From Oscillospiraceae bacterium (GTDB lineage: Bacteria > Bacillota_A > Clostridia > Oscillospirales > Oscillospiraceae), in contig SVLA01000104.1 of the NCBI GenBank assembly GCA_015068175.1, positions 1-7,249 of the forward strand: 7,249 nt of DNA. Reading direction: 5' to 3'. The translations under genes were made by a program, and so were the position numbers. The notes beneath the pieces are model-generated. The model saw nothing but the letters and a program-made list of their open reading frames with translations. It was not told where the DNA came from and did not search any database. The first letter of the stretch is position 1; each line of letters opens with the position of its first letter. Of this stretch, positions 1 to 6,813 are shown piece after piece.

Positions 1-134
1 GTCGAGGGATCTTCGCATTTCGTTCTTGATTGCAGTAAAATCGGTGCCAAGATCCCTCCACGCGGCTTCGCCTTGGTCGGGATGACAGCACTTTGTGTAA
101 TTTCTACTGCTACCGTAAACAACAATTCCTCTGT
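1..134. other. Intergenic tail downstream of iolE, no gene seen
   Basis: This stretch lies between the iolE stop codon and the left edge. I see no supported coding region. An open frame that starts near position 93 on the plus strand runs antisense through iolE and has no recognisable protein content. What it does hold is an inverted repeat at 4-58 with a GC-rich tail to about position 86, and a short hairpin at 115-138, both listed separately. The next gene of the operon, if there is one, would start to the left of position 1. Confidence 0.6.
4..58. repeat. 10-bp inverted repeat with 35-nt loop, possible dispersed intergenic repeat
   Basis: The arm GAGGGATCTT at 4-13 is exactly complementary to AAGATCCCTC at 49-58. 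The loop is 35 nt. The right arm runs straight into a tail at 59-86 that includes GGCTTCGCC and ends in GGTCGGGATGACA. The perfect arms are seen directly. The resemblance to widespread intergenic repeats of the 'GATCCCTC...CGGGATGACA' style found in many bacterial genomes is from memory and is an inference. It could alternatively form part of a terminator for the iol operon, but the bases just beyond the stem on the minus strand leave the window, so no T-tract can be checked. Confidence 0.55.
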
Positions 135-138
135 TTAC
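115..138 (-). other. Short hairpin spanning the iolE stop codon
   Basis: GTAAACA at 115-121 pairs with TGTTTAC at 132-138, leaving a 10-nt loop. The iolE stop codon (TAA, 137-135) is inside one arm. The stem is only 7 bp and AT-rich, and no T-run follows it on the minus strand, so it is a poor intrinsic terminator. It may be a minor 3'-end structure or chance. Confidence 0.3.
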
Positions 139-1034
139 AAACCGGTATGCTCCCGGATGAATGTTCTGGCGCGGATGGCGTATTCCAGAGGATTGGCCTT
201 GGCGGGGTCCTGCTCCGCCTCCACCACCATATATCCTTCATAACCGGTCTCTGCCAGGGTCTTGAAAATGGGATCAAAGTCCACACAGCCGTCGCCGGGG
301 ATGGTGAATGCGCCCTGACGAACGCCTTCCAGGAAGCTCCAGCGGTTTTCACGGACCGCCGCCACCACATCGGGGCGGATATCCTTCAGGTGGACGTGCC
401 TGATCCGCTTTGCATAGCGCTTGACCAACGCCGCGGGATCCTCGCCGCAGTAGGCAAAGTGGCCGGAGTCAAACAGCAGGCTCACATACTTGGGATCGGT
501 GCCGGCCATGAGCCGGTCGGTCTCGGCGGCGGACTGGACCACGGTGCCCATGTGATGATGGAAGGTCAGGGCCACGCCGTACTTTTCCAGGCTCAGCCTG
601 CCCAGGCGGTTCAATCCGTCACACAGGGCGGCCCACTCAGCATCGTTCATCTCATACTTGCCCTCAAAAACCGGCTGGGTCTGGATGCCCTGGGTGGAAT
701 GGCTCTGCTCGGACACGCCCACCACCTTGGCGCCCATGGCCGCCAGGAAGGCAACGTGCTTTTCAAATTCCGCCGCAGTCTCCTCGTAAGGCTTGCTGAT
801 GAGGAAGGTGGAGAACCAGGCGTTGCAGATCTCGATGCCCCGCAGATCCAGCATAGGCTTCAGCACCGCCGGATCCCTGGGATATTTGTTGCCCACTTCG
901 GAGCCGGTGAACCCGGCCAGGGCCATTTCGCTGACGCACTGCTGGAAGGTATTCTCGCCGCCCAGCTCCGGCAGGTCGTCATTGGTCCATGCAATGGGCG
1001 CAATGCCCAGTTTTACATTTTTACCGGAAAACAT
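135..1034 (-). CDS. iolE: Myo-inosose-2 dehydratase (2-keto-myo-inositol dehydratase)
   Basis: A 299-residue cytoplasmic protein of the xylose-isomerase-like TIM-barrel (AP endonuclease 2) family. IolE removes water from 2-keto-myo-inositol (scyllo-inosose) to give 3D-(3,5/4)-trihydroxycyclohexane-1,2-dione, the second step of inositol breakdown. Visible family marks are the N-terminal strand [13 protein letters not shown] (8-20), the TFHHHMGT segment (157-164), [12 protein letters not shown] (189-200), HVHLKDIR (213-220), IPGDGCVDF (245-253) and VEAEQDP (271-277). Asp189, His191, His215 and Glu272/Glu274 are plausible metal or catalytic residues by comparison with the fold. Length is normal for the family. 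The ATG at 1034 has AGGAGGA (1041-1047) six bases upstream, so the start is well supported. It follows iolD by 15 nt and is the last iol gene visible. Other sugar isomerase/epimerases (IolI, IolH) share the fold, but the N-terminus and HHHMGT motif favour IolE. Confidence 0.93.
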   Translation of the reverse strand: MFSGKNVKLGIAPIAWTNDDLPELGGENTFQQCVSEMALAGFTGSEVGNKYPRDPAVLKPMLDLRGIEICNAWFSTFLISKPYEETAAEFEKHVAFLAAMGAKVVGVSEQSHSTQGIQTQPVFEGKYEMNDAEWAALCDGLNRLGRLSLEKYGVALTFHHHMGTVVQSAAETDRLMAGTDPKYVSLLFDSGHFAYCGEDPAALVKRYAKRIRHVHLKDIRPDVVAAVRENRWSFLEGVRQGAFTIPGDGCVDFDPIFKTLAETGYEGYMVVEAEQDPAKANPLEYAIRARTFIREHTGL

Positions 1035-1040
1035 ATTTCG

Positions 1041-1047
1041 TCCTCCT
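1041..1047 (-). promoter_or_regulatory. Ribosome binding site of iolE
   Basis: AGGAGGA on the minus strand, six bases before the iolE ATG and inside the 15-nt gap after the iolD stop. It fixes the iolE start at 1034 and implies independent but tightly linked initiation after iolD. Confidence 0.85.
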
Positions 1048-1049
1048 GA

Positions 1050-2966
1050 TCAATACTTTCTGGCCTTCCGGCGGTCGGCCAGCAGTTTTTCGTAAGCTGC
1101 CTGCCGCTTTTCGTCGGCGGTGGTGCTGGCCAGGCCCACATTCCACCAGGCGCCGTAGCCGTCGGTCATGGTCTTGGGCAGGACCTTGATGTCAATAAGG
1201 GTGCAGACCGTCTGCTTTTTGGCATCTTCCAGAGCCGCCTTCAGCTCTTCCAGATTGGTGGCGGTGTAGGTCTTGCAGCCGTAGCCTGCGGCCACCATGG
1301 CATAGTCGATGGGGATCAGGCCGCCGTTGAGGCCGCCCCGGTCATCCCGATAGCGGAATTCCGTGGCCAGATTGCCGATGCCGTTGCTCATCTGCAGATT
1401 GTTGATGCAGCCGAAGCCGCAGTTGTCAAAGAGCAGGACGTTGATCTTCTTCTGCTCCTGCAGGGCGGTGATCAGCTCGCTGTGAAGCATCAGGAAGGCG
1501 CCGTCGCCGCACATGGCGTACACTTCCTGCTCCGGGCAGGCCAGTTTGGCGCCCAGGGAAGCGCAAATTTCATAGCCCATGGTGGAAAAACCGTACTCCA
1601 TCTGATAGGCATCCTTGCAGTCCGTGGTCCACATCCGCTGCAGGTCGCCGGGCAGACTTCCGGAAGCGCCCACGATGATGGCATCCGCGTCGATGGTCTC
1701 CCGGATCAGCGTGATGGCAGAGACCTGGGTGATCACGCCGCCGTTCAGGGCCACCTGCTCCCGGATGGTGGGTTCATGCCGGGCGGCGATCAGAGGGGCG
1801 AAGCCTTCGCCGTAGCGATAGGCCCCCAGCCGGGCATATTCTTCGTCCCAGGCCTTCCTGGCCGCCTCGATCTGGCCGGTGTAGCCGCTGACATAGCCGG
1901 CGGCCGCCAGGGCCTCATGGGCCTGCTCTATGGTGACTTTGGCATCGCCGATGACCATGGAAGCATCCATTTTATTGGCATCGAAGGGCGAAATATTGAC
2001 GGAAACCAGCTTGGTCCTGCCGTACAGTTCCTTGGAGCCGGTGGTGAAGTCGGACAGACGGGTACCGATGGCCACCACCAGGTCCGCGTCCCGGGCCATG
2101 GTGTTGGCCGCCAGGTTGCCGGTGACGCCCACGCCGCCCAGATTCATGGGATGGCTGGCATGGCAGGCAGACTTGCCGGCCTGGGTCTCGGCAAAGGGGA
2201 TCTTGAAGGTCTCACAAAAATGTTCCAGGGCCGCGCCGGCCTCGGAATAGCGCACACCGCCGCCGCAGATCACCATGGGCCGCTTGCTGGCCAGAATGGC
2301 TTCCACCAGTTCCGCCAGATCCTCCCGGCAGGGAGCCGGGCGGCGGATGCGGTGGATCCGCTTTTCAAAGAAATAGTCGGGGAAATCGTAGCTCTCACCC
2401 TCTACATCCTGGCTCAGGGCCACGCAGACCGCGCCGGTCTCCGCCGGATCCGTCAGCACCCGGAAGGCCTGGGCCAGAGTGGCCATGAGCTGTTCGGGCC
2501 GGGTGATCCGGTCCCAGAATTTGCACACGGGCCGGAAGGCGTCATTGGTGGTGACGCTGGGGCTGTACGCCTGCTCGATCTGCTGCAGCACCGGGTCCGG
2601 CTGGCGGACGGCGAAGGTATCGCCGGGCATCAGCAGCAGAGGGATGCGGTTGACGGTGGCGCAGGCCGCGGCGGTGACCATATTGGCCGCGCCGGGGCCG
2701 ATGGACGATGCGCAGGCGATGATCTTCCGGCGGTTGTTCTGCCGGGCGAAACCGGTGGCCACATGGGCCATGCCCTGCTCGTTGCGGCCCTGATAGACCC
2801 GCAGACTGCCGGGATCTTCATCCAGAGCCTGACCCAGGCCCACCACGATACCGTGGCCGAAGACCGTAAACACGCCGTCCACGAACTTGGTGACCTGGCC
2901 GTCCAGTTCCACATACTGCTGATCCAGGAATTTTACAATGGCCTGGCCCACAGTCATTTTGCTCAT
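1050..2966 (-). CDS. iolD: 3D-(3,5/4)-trihydroxycyclohexane-1,2-dione acylhydrolase (ThDP-dependent)
   Basis: A 638-residue thiamine-diphosphate enzyme that hydrolyses the cyclic dione made by IolE to 5-deoxy-D-glucuronate. The N-terminal pyrimidine-binding domain has [14 protein letters not shown] (35-48), the likely ThDP-activating glutamate Glu63 in GRNEQGMAH, and [15 protein letters not shown] (87-101). The central domain contains [13 protein letters not shown] (298-310). The C-terminal domain carries the ThDP/Mg motif: GDG at 487-489 followed by DN at 514-515 in [14 protein letters not shown]. The ending [10 protein letters not shown] (605-614) is typical of IolD. Length matches the family. 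The ATG at 2966 has GGGAGGA (2973-2979) six bases upstream, which favours it over the Met three codons in. The start overlaps the iolC stop as ATGA, pointing to translational coupling. Acetolactate synthases share the fold, but the N-terminal FGHG and C-terminal signatures are specific to IolD. Confidence 0.95.
   Translation of the reverse strand: MSKMTVGQAIVKFLDQQYVELDGQVTKFVDGVFTVFGHGIVVGLGQALDEDPGSLRVYQGRNEQGMAHVATGFARQNNRRKIIACASSIGPGAANMVTAAACATVNRIPLLLMPGDTFAVRQPDPVLQQIEQAYSPSVTTNDAFRPVCKFWDRITRPEQLMATLAQAFRVLTDPAETGAVCVALSQDVEGESYDFPDYFFEKRIHRIRRPAPCREDLAELVEAILASKRPMVICGGGVRYSEAGAALEHFCETFKIPFAETQAGKSACHASHPMNLGGVGVTGNLAANTMARDADLVVAIGTRLSDFTTGSKELYGRTKLVSVNISPFDANKMDASMVIGDAKVTIEQAHEALAAAGYVSGYTGQIEAARKAWDEEYARLGAYRYGEGFAPLIAARHEPTIREQVALNGGVITQVSAITLIRETIDADAIIVGASGSLPGDLQRMWTTDCKDAYQMEYGFSTMGYEICASLGAKLACPEQEVYAMCGDGAFLMLHSELITALQEQKKINVLLFDNCGFGCINNLQMSNGIGNLATEFRYRDDRGGLNGGLIPIDYAMVAAGYGCKTYTATNLEELKAALEDAKKQTVCTLIDIKVLPKTMTDGYGAWWNVGLASTTADEKRQAAYEKLLADRRKARKY
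2963..2966 (-). other. ATGA start/stop overlap between iolC and iolD
   Basis: On the minus strand, ATG of iolD (2966-2964) shares bases with TGA of iolC (2965-2963). The iolD Shine-Dalgarno GGGAGGA (2973-2979) lies inside the last iolC codons. This is the classic arrangement for termination-reinitiation, which would keep kinase and hydrolase output in step. Confidence 0.9.
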
Positions 2967-3994
2967 GGATTTTCCTCCCTGTCACAGCAAACCTTCTCGC
3001 CGTATTTTTCCTTACTGGCCCGGATGAAGGCATGGATCTGCTCCGCCCGGGGCATTTCTTCGCTGCAGGAATGGGCCGCCACCATCATGCTGGCCTGGGC
3101 GCAGCCGAATTCCAGACAATCATACATATCCCAGCCGCTGTACAGTCCGTACAGGAAGCCGGCGCCATAGCCGTCGCCGCCGCCGAAGGACTTCAGCGCC
3201 TCCACAGGGAAGGGCCGGACGGTGTAATGCTTTCCGTCGCAGGTGTAGGCGGTGGAACCCTTCTTGCCGTGCTTGATGATGACGATCCTGGCATTGTGCG
3301 CCTGCCAGGCTTTGGCCGAAGCGATGTCATCCCGGCCGGGTTCCACCAGGCGCTCCATCAGATCGAATTCTTCCCGGGAGCCCATGATGATGTCCGCATC
3401 CCTGGCTACCATGGAATAATAGATGGACACTTCGTCCATATTGGCCCAGTTGTAGGGCCGGTAGTCGATATCGAAGATCACCCGGGTGCCGAACCGCTTG
3501 GCCAGCATCACCGCTTTCAGCGCCGCCTCCCGGGAGGGGGACGCCGCCAGGGAGGTGCCGGAGATCAGCAGGGCCTTGGTGTTGCGGATGTAATCCTCAT
3601 CGATGTCATCGGGGTGGAGCTGCAGATCGGCGATGCAGTTGCGGTACATGAGAATACTGCTCTCATCCCGGCTCAGGATCTCCGTGAAGGTCAGGCCGAT
3701 CTTCTCGCCGTTTGTGCAGCGGCGGATCCGGGAAGTGTCGATGCCCTCTTTCTCAAAGAAATGGGTGACGAAATCCCCCAACTGATCGTCGGAGACCCGG
3801 GCGAAAAAGCCGATCTTCATGCCGTGACGCGCGGCGCCCACGGCGATGTTGGCGGGACTGCCGCCCACATATTTCTTAAAGGTAGTGCATTCTTCCAGGG
3901 GCTGGAAATAGTCCACCGGATTAAAATCCACCGCCACACGGCCCAACAGCACCAGGTCGTAGGGCCGGGATTGGTCAAAGGTAATGTAGCTCAT
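2963..3994 (-). CDS. iolC: 5-dehydro-2-deoxygluconokinase (PfkB family)
   Basis: A 343-residue ribokinase/PfkB-family sugar kinase that phosphorylates 2-deoxy-5-keto-D-gluconate to its 6-phosphate, using ATP in the cytoplasm. It starts with [15 protein letters not shown] (12-26), contains the PfkB signature-1 region [17 protein letters not shown] (42-58), a central [10 protein letters not shown] (174-183) common in IolC, and the C-terminal ATP/anion-hole motif [11 protein letters not shown] (270-280) with likely catalytic base Asp274. The family usually has GAGD here, while this protein has GGGD, a mild change that should preserve activity. An in-frame ATG at 4129 would add 45 residues overlapping iolA, but that extension is basic, unlike the family and lacks an RBS. 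The ATG at 3994 has AAGGAGG eight bases upstream. It follows iolA by 14 nt and overlaps iolD by four. Other PfkB kinases are possible by fold, but context and sequence make IolC the best call. Confidence 0.93.
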   Translation of the reverse strand: MSYITFDQSRPYDLVLLGRVAVDFNPVDYFQPLEECTTFKKYVGGSPANIAVGAARHGMKIGFFARVSDDQLGDFVTHFFEKEGIDTSRIRRCTNGEKIGLTFTEILSRDESSILMYRNCIADLQLHPDDIDEDYIRNTKALLISGTSLAASPSREAALKAVMLAKRFGTRVIFDIDYRPYNWANMDEVSIYYSMVARDADIIMGSREEFDLMERLVEPGRDDIASAKAWQAHNARIVIIKHGKKGSTAYTCDGKHYTVRPFPVEALKSFGGGDGYGAGFLYGLYSGWDMYDCLEFGCAQASMMVAAHSCSEEMPRAEQIHAFIRASKEKYGEKVCCDREENP

Positions 3995-4002
3995 CGTCAG
4001 AG

Positions 4003-4009
4003 CCTCCTT
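4003..4009 (-). promoter_or_regulatory. Ribosome binding site that decides the iolC start
   Basis: AAGGAGG on the minus strand, eight bases before the ATG at 3994. Its first base is also a base of the iolA stop codon (TAA, 4011-4009), so ribosomes ending iolA are placed at the iolC start. It rules in the 343-residue product over the longer reading that begins inside iolA. Confidence 0.85.
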
Positions 4010-5523
4010 TACAGAGCGCTGCCGTCCCAGGTGTCCACTTTTTCCCGCTTCATTTCTTCCTCGTCGAACCAGCGGACGGTGACGCACTTGCTCTCGGTGT
4101 AGAACCGGAAGGCATCCTTTCCGTGGCAATGGAGGTCGCCGAAGAAGGAGCGCTTATGGCCGCAGAAGGGGAACACGCCGATGGGCACGGGGATGCCCAC
4201 GTTGACGCCCACCATGCCGCCGTCGGTATGCTTGGCAAACTCCCGGGCGTAGTAGCCGTTCTGAGTGAAGATCACGCTGCCGTTGGCAAAGGGATTGCGG
4301 TTCATCAGGGCCAGACCTTCCTCGAAGTTCTTGACCCGCTTGATGCACAGCACGGGGCCGAACACTTCCCGGTTGCCGATGGTCATTTCTTCGGTCACAT
4401 GGTCGAAAATGGTGTGGCCGATGTAGTAGCCGTCCTCGTAGCCTTCCACCTTCACGTTCCGGCCGTCCAGCACCAGTTGGGCGCCCTCTTCGATGCCCTT
4501 CCCGATCCAGTCCAGCACGAATTTCTGATGGCCCTTGCTGCCTACGGGACCCAGATTGGAGGTCTTGTCGTAGGCGGGACCCACCTTCTGGCTCTTGCAC
4601 AGGCGCACCAGCTCTGCCACCAGGGCATCGGCGATCTCCTCTTCCACCACGATGGCGGGCAGGGCCATGCAGCGCTCACCGGCGCAGCCGAAGGCGGAGT
4701 TCATGATGCCGGCGGCGGTACGGGTGATGGGGGCGTCCTTCAGCACCAGGGCATGATTCTTGGCCTCACACAGAGCCTGGACCCGCTTGCCGTGGGCCGC
4801 GGCGGTGGAGTAGACGTGCAGACCCACCTCGGTGGAACCCACGAAGGTGATGCCCCGGATGTCGGGATGGGTCAGCAGGATCTCCGCCTCATTGCGGGAG
4901 CAGGGAACGATATTGAACACGCCGTCGGGAATGCCGGCTTCCTTATAAAGCTGGGCAAACTTCATGCTGGTCATGGGGGTGGTGGAGGCCGGCTTCAGCA
5001 CGAAGGTGTTGCCGCAGACGATGGCCAGGGGCGCCATCCAGCCCACGGGGATCATGGCAGGGAAATTCCAGGGCGCGATGCCGGCGAAAACGCCCAGGGG
5101 TTCCCGGTACAAGGTGGTATCATAGCCTCTGGAGGTGTCCATGAGGCTCTCGCCCATGAGCAGGCTGGGGGCAGAGCAGGCCAGCTCCGTCATTTCCAGC
5201 GCCTTGGCCACATCGCCGGCGGCCTCAGACCAGCACTTTCCGTTTTCGGTGGCCACCATCAGCGTCAGTTCTTCCTTGTCCCGCTCGATGAGGTTACGCA
5301 GTTTCATCATGATGTTGGCCCGGGTACGCACGGGGGTATCGCGCCATGCGGGGTAGGCCGCCTTGGCCGCGGCGATGGCCTTTTCCACTTCCGCCGCGGT
5401 GCATTGAGGCACCTGGGCAATGGGTTTGCCGGTGGAGGGGTCATAGATGGTGGTATACTTTTGGCTCTCGCTGTCGATCCATTGGCCGCCGATGTAAGGC
5501 TTCATTACAGGTAATCCGTTCAT
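4009..5523 (-). CDS. iolA: Malonate-semialdehyde / methylmalonate-semialdehyde dehydrogenase (CoA-acylating)
   Basis: A 504-residue aldehyde dehydrogenase that turns malonic semialdehyde, the C3 product of inositol breakdown, into acetyl-CoA and CO2 with NAD+ and CoA. It may also act on methylmalonate semialdehyde (MmsA activity). Visible marks are IAPWNFPAMIP with the oxyanion Asn153, the NAD-binding TFVGSTEVG (226-234), the MmsA-type ALCEAKNH (250-257) in place of the ELGGK motif with its general-base Glu of ordinary CoA-independent ALDHs, the nucleophile Cys285 in FGCAGERCMAL (278-288), EVFGPVL (386-392) with the cofactor-ribose Glu386, and the C-terminal SFFGDLHCHGKD (459-470). Length fits the family. 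The ATG at 5523 has GGGAGGA (5530-5536) six bases upstream. A Met six codons in has no RBS. It is the first gene of the visible iol operon, as in the Bacillus iolABCDEFGHIJ order, but without iolB after it. Confidence 0.94.
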   Translation of the reverse strand: MNGLPVMKPYIGGQWIDSESQKYTTIYDPSTGKPIAQVPQCTAAEVEKAIAAAKAAYPAWRDTPVRTRANIMMKLRNLIERDKEELTLMVATENGKCWSEAAGDVAKALEMTELACSAPSLLMGESLMDTSRGYDTTLYREPLGVFAGIAPWNFPAMIPVGWMAPLAIVCGNTFVLKPASTTPMTSMKFAQLYKEAGIPDGVFNIVPCSRNEAEILLTHPDIRGITFVGSTEVGLHVYSTAAAHGKRVQALCEAKNHALVLKDAPITRTAAGIMNSAFGCAGERCMALPAIVVEEEIADALVAELVRLCKSQKVGPAYDKTSNLGPVGSKGHQKFVLDWIGKGIEEGAQLVLDGRNVKVEGYEDGYYIGHTIFDHVTEEMTIGNREVFGPVLCIKRVKNFEEGLALMNRNPFANGSVIFTQNGYYAREFAKHTDGGMVGVNVGIPVPIGVFPFCGHKRSFFGDLHCHGKDAFRFYTESKCVTVRWFDEEEMKREKVDTWDGSAL

Positions 5524-5594
5524 ATATATTCCTCCCAGAAATAAATAACAATCTATTCAAGCGCGCCGGGGCGACACTTTTGTTTTCAAATTCA

Positions 5595-5607
5595 GTTTTC
5601 GGAAAAC
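5595..5607. promoter_or_regulatory. 13-nt palindrome upstream of iolA, candidate operator
   Basis: GTTTTC and GAAAAC flank a single central base (5595-5600, 5601, 5602-5607). A second GTTTTC half-site lies at 5582-5587, 13 nt away in direct orientation. It sits 72-84 bases upstream of the iolA ATG, where a regulator of the iol operon could bind. The symmetry is seen directly. A regulatory role is only inferred, and the site could equally be the tail structure of the adjacent terminator. Confidence 0.3.
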
Positions 5608-5643
5608 ATGGGAAAATGAGGCCCTGCGGCCCCATTTTCCCAT
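5608..5643 (-). terminator. Strong hairpin, likely terminator of the HAD-GH105 block
   Basis: ATGGGAAAATG (5608-5618) and CATTTTCCCAT (5633-5643) are perfect 11-bp arms. After one mismatch the stem continues with GGCC/GGCC (5620-5623 with 5628-5631) around a four-base loop. The A-run, GC core, T-run order (AAAA...GGCC...TTTT) is that of a two-way intrinsic terminator, with the T-run in the lower stem and GTTTTCC following on the minus strand. It lies about 61 nt after the GH105 stop and 84 nt before iolA. It could instead act as an attenuator in the iol leader if transcription begins upstream of it. Confidence 0.6.
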
Positions 5644-5661
5644 CTCAGCCGCTCAAGATAC

Positions 5662-5686
5662 ACGGTCCGCTTTCAGGCGGCACCGT
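5662..5686. other. Second hairpin just after the GH105 stop codon
   Basis: ACGGT+CCGC (5662-5670) pairs with GCGG+ACCGT (5677-5680 and 5682-5686) with one bulged C at 5681 and a six-base loop. It is 18 nt downstream of the GH105 stop. The T-run TTTT beside it (5686-5689) is on the plus-strand side, so as an intrinsic terminator it fits plus-strand transcripts better. For the minus-strand mRNA it may stabilise the 3' end. Confidence 0.45.
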
Positions 5687-5704
5687 TTTGAACTTGGTCC
5701 TTCC

Positions 5705-6802
5705 TCACGGATGCAGGCATTCGATGAGGAACAGGATCGCCAAGGCCTGGCCGTAAGACATGGGCCGCAGCTCGATATTTTTGTAAAAGTCTTTGCTTTC
5801 CCGGCCCATGGGCGTGCCGTAGGACACCTGATGGACCACGCCTTCGGCATCGATGCAGTCCAAAATGGGCTCCAGGGCCTTGTAGGCGTATTGGGCAAAG
5901 GCCCCGTCAATGAGGCCCGTATGCACCGCCCGCAGGATGCCGTAGGCAAATCCGCAGGTGGCGCTGGCTTCCACATAGGATGTAGGATCGTCAATAAGGG
6001 TGTGCCACATGCCGCTTTGATCCTGGTATTTCACCAGGCTCTCCACCTGGGCCAGCAGGATCTGCTGCAGCCGGGCCCGGACCTGGGGATCCACATCCAC
6101 CGTCTGCAAAAATTCAGGGATGGCGATGGTGACCCAGCAGTTGCCCCGGCCCCAGAAGGCCCCGGCAAAATTGTGCCGTCCGTTGAAGCACCAGCCGTGA
6201 TACCAAAGGCCCGTGGCCCGGTCTGCCAGATACTTGGCATGGAGCAGGAACTGGTGCTGCGCTTCCCCGATATAATCCTGTCTGCCCTCGATGCGGCCCA
6301 TATTGGCCAGAAACAGCACCGTCATAAACAGAGTGTCGTCCCAAAGCTCCTGGTCATTGAGAGAGTCCGAGGTCATATGCTGGAAGCCCCCTTCCTCCGT
6401 CCGGGGGAATTCCTCCATGACCCACCGGGCGGCTTCCCGGCAGGGCGCCAGATAGCGCTCGCTGGCCAGGTGTTCGCCCACATAGGACATGGTGAGGAAG
6501 GGCGCCATGGTGTTGACATTCAGCGCCGGGAACCCGATCTCCAACTGTGCGTCGAAGAACTTTGTCAGCAGATCCATGTAGTTCTGCTCCCCGGTCCGGG
6601 CAAACTGCTTCCACAAGCCGTAAAGGCCCACGCCCTGGGTCCACTCCCAGTGCTGGTACCGGCGGATGTCATCGCCGGCCAGGTTGCGGTCCTTCATGCC
6701 CGCCAGAAAGATCTCATCGTCTTCGTAAAGGATGGGAACAAAAGCATCCAGCAGCTTATTCAGTTTTTCGCGAATGACGGTCATCTGCGTGTTGATCTCC
6801 AT
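5705..6802 (-). CDS. Unsaturated uronyl hydrolase, GH88/GH105 (YteR-like)
   Basis: A 365-residue protein of the (alpha/alpha)6-barrel GH88/GH105 family. Members remove the 4,5-unsaturated uronic acid left at the non-reducing end by polysaccharide lyases, for example on rhamnogalacturonan disaccharides, by a vinyl-ether hydration mechanism. No signal peptide is seen, so it likely acts in the cytoplasm on imported oligosaccharides. Marks are HWEWTQGVGLYGLW (51-64), LWDDTLFMTVLFLANMG (153-169) in which Asp156 is the likely counterpart of YteR catalytic Asp143, WYHGW (200-204) with His202 matching YteR His189, FWGRGNCWV (216-224) and SATCGFAYGILRAV (280-293). The length is close to YteR. The ATG at 6802 has GAGG (6810-6813) seven bases upstream, overlapping the HAD stop codon. 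The exact substrate (rhamnogalacturonan, other pectin fragments or glycosaminoglycan) cannot be told from sequence. Its neighbour is a HAD hydrolase and no lyase is in view. Confidence 0.87.
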   Translation of the reverse strand: MEINTQMTVIREKLNKLLDAFVPILYEDDEIFLAGMKDRNLAGDDIRRYQHWEWTQGVGLYGLWKQFARTGEQNYMDLLTKFFDAQLEIGFPALNVNTMAPFLTMSYVGEHLASERYLAPCREAARWVMEEFPRTEEGGFQHMTSDSLNDQELWDDTLFMTVLFLANMGRIEGRQDYIGEAQHQFLLHAKYLADRATGLWYHGWCFNGRHNFAGAFWGRGNCWVTIAIPEFLQTVDVDPQVRARLQQILLAQVESLVKYQDQSGMWHTLIDDPTSYVEASATCGFAYGILRAVHTGLIDGAFAQYAYKALEPILDCIDAEGVVHQVSYGTPMGRESKDFYKNIELRPMSYGQALAILFLIECLHP

Positions 6803-6809
6803 ATGAAAA

Positions 6810-6813
6810 CCTC
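6810..6813 (-). promoter_or_regulatory. Ribosome binding site of the GH105 gene, overlapping the HAD stop
   Basis: GAGG on the minus strand, seven bases before the ATG at 6802 and sharing bases with the TGA (6814-6812) of the upstream HAD gene. The site is shorter than those of the iol genes, which suggests that the gene depends in part on ribosomes arriving from the HAD gene. Confidence 0.6.

Larger units (their letters stand above)
5524..5704. other. Intergenic region between the GH105 and iol blocks
   Basis: This 181-nt region separates the hydrolase pair from the iol operon. It holds two hairpins (5662-5686 and 5608-5643), a 13-nt palindrome (5595-5607) and, next to iolA, an AT-rich leader with the GGGAGGA ribosome binding site. 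The iol promoter should be here, in about 5537-5607, but I could not find a convincing pair of -35 and -10 boxes with 16-18 nt spacing: a TTGAAA (5590-5585 on the minus strand) is followed by GC-rich sequence at the expected -10 position. No small gene is supported. Confidence 0.6.

Noticed and set aside
93..1049. Open frame on the plus strand opposite iolE
   Set aside because: It has no recognisable protein features, while iolE on the other strand has clear family motifs and a strong ribosome binding site.
1482..3170. Long open frame on the plus strand (562 codons) opposite iolD and the end of iolC
   Set aside because: It is antisense to well-supported iolD/iolC, reads as a Gly/His/Ala-rich sequence with no recognisable domain, and arises because GC-rich third positions on the minus strand remove stop codons from this frame.
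3032..4102. Open frame on the plus strand opposite iolC
   Set aside because: It is a mirror of the iolC coding strand with low-complexity composition and no domain.
3995..4129. 45-residue N-terminal extension of IolC
   Set aside because: It overlaps the iolA 3' end, is unlike IolC N-termini and has no ribosome binding site, whereas the ATG at 3994 has AAGGAGG at good spacing.
4123..5514. Long open frame on the plus strand (463 codons) opposite iolA
   Set aside because: It is antisense to iolA, has highly repetitive Gly/His/Ala-rich composition and no family motif. It is a shadow of codon bias.
5441..5635. Possible 64-codon leader peptide starting inside the terminator hairpin on the minus strand
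   Set aside because: It has no good ribosome binding site, overlaps the iolA start out of frame, and shows no attenuation-type run of codons.
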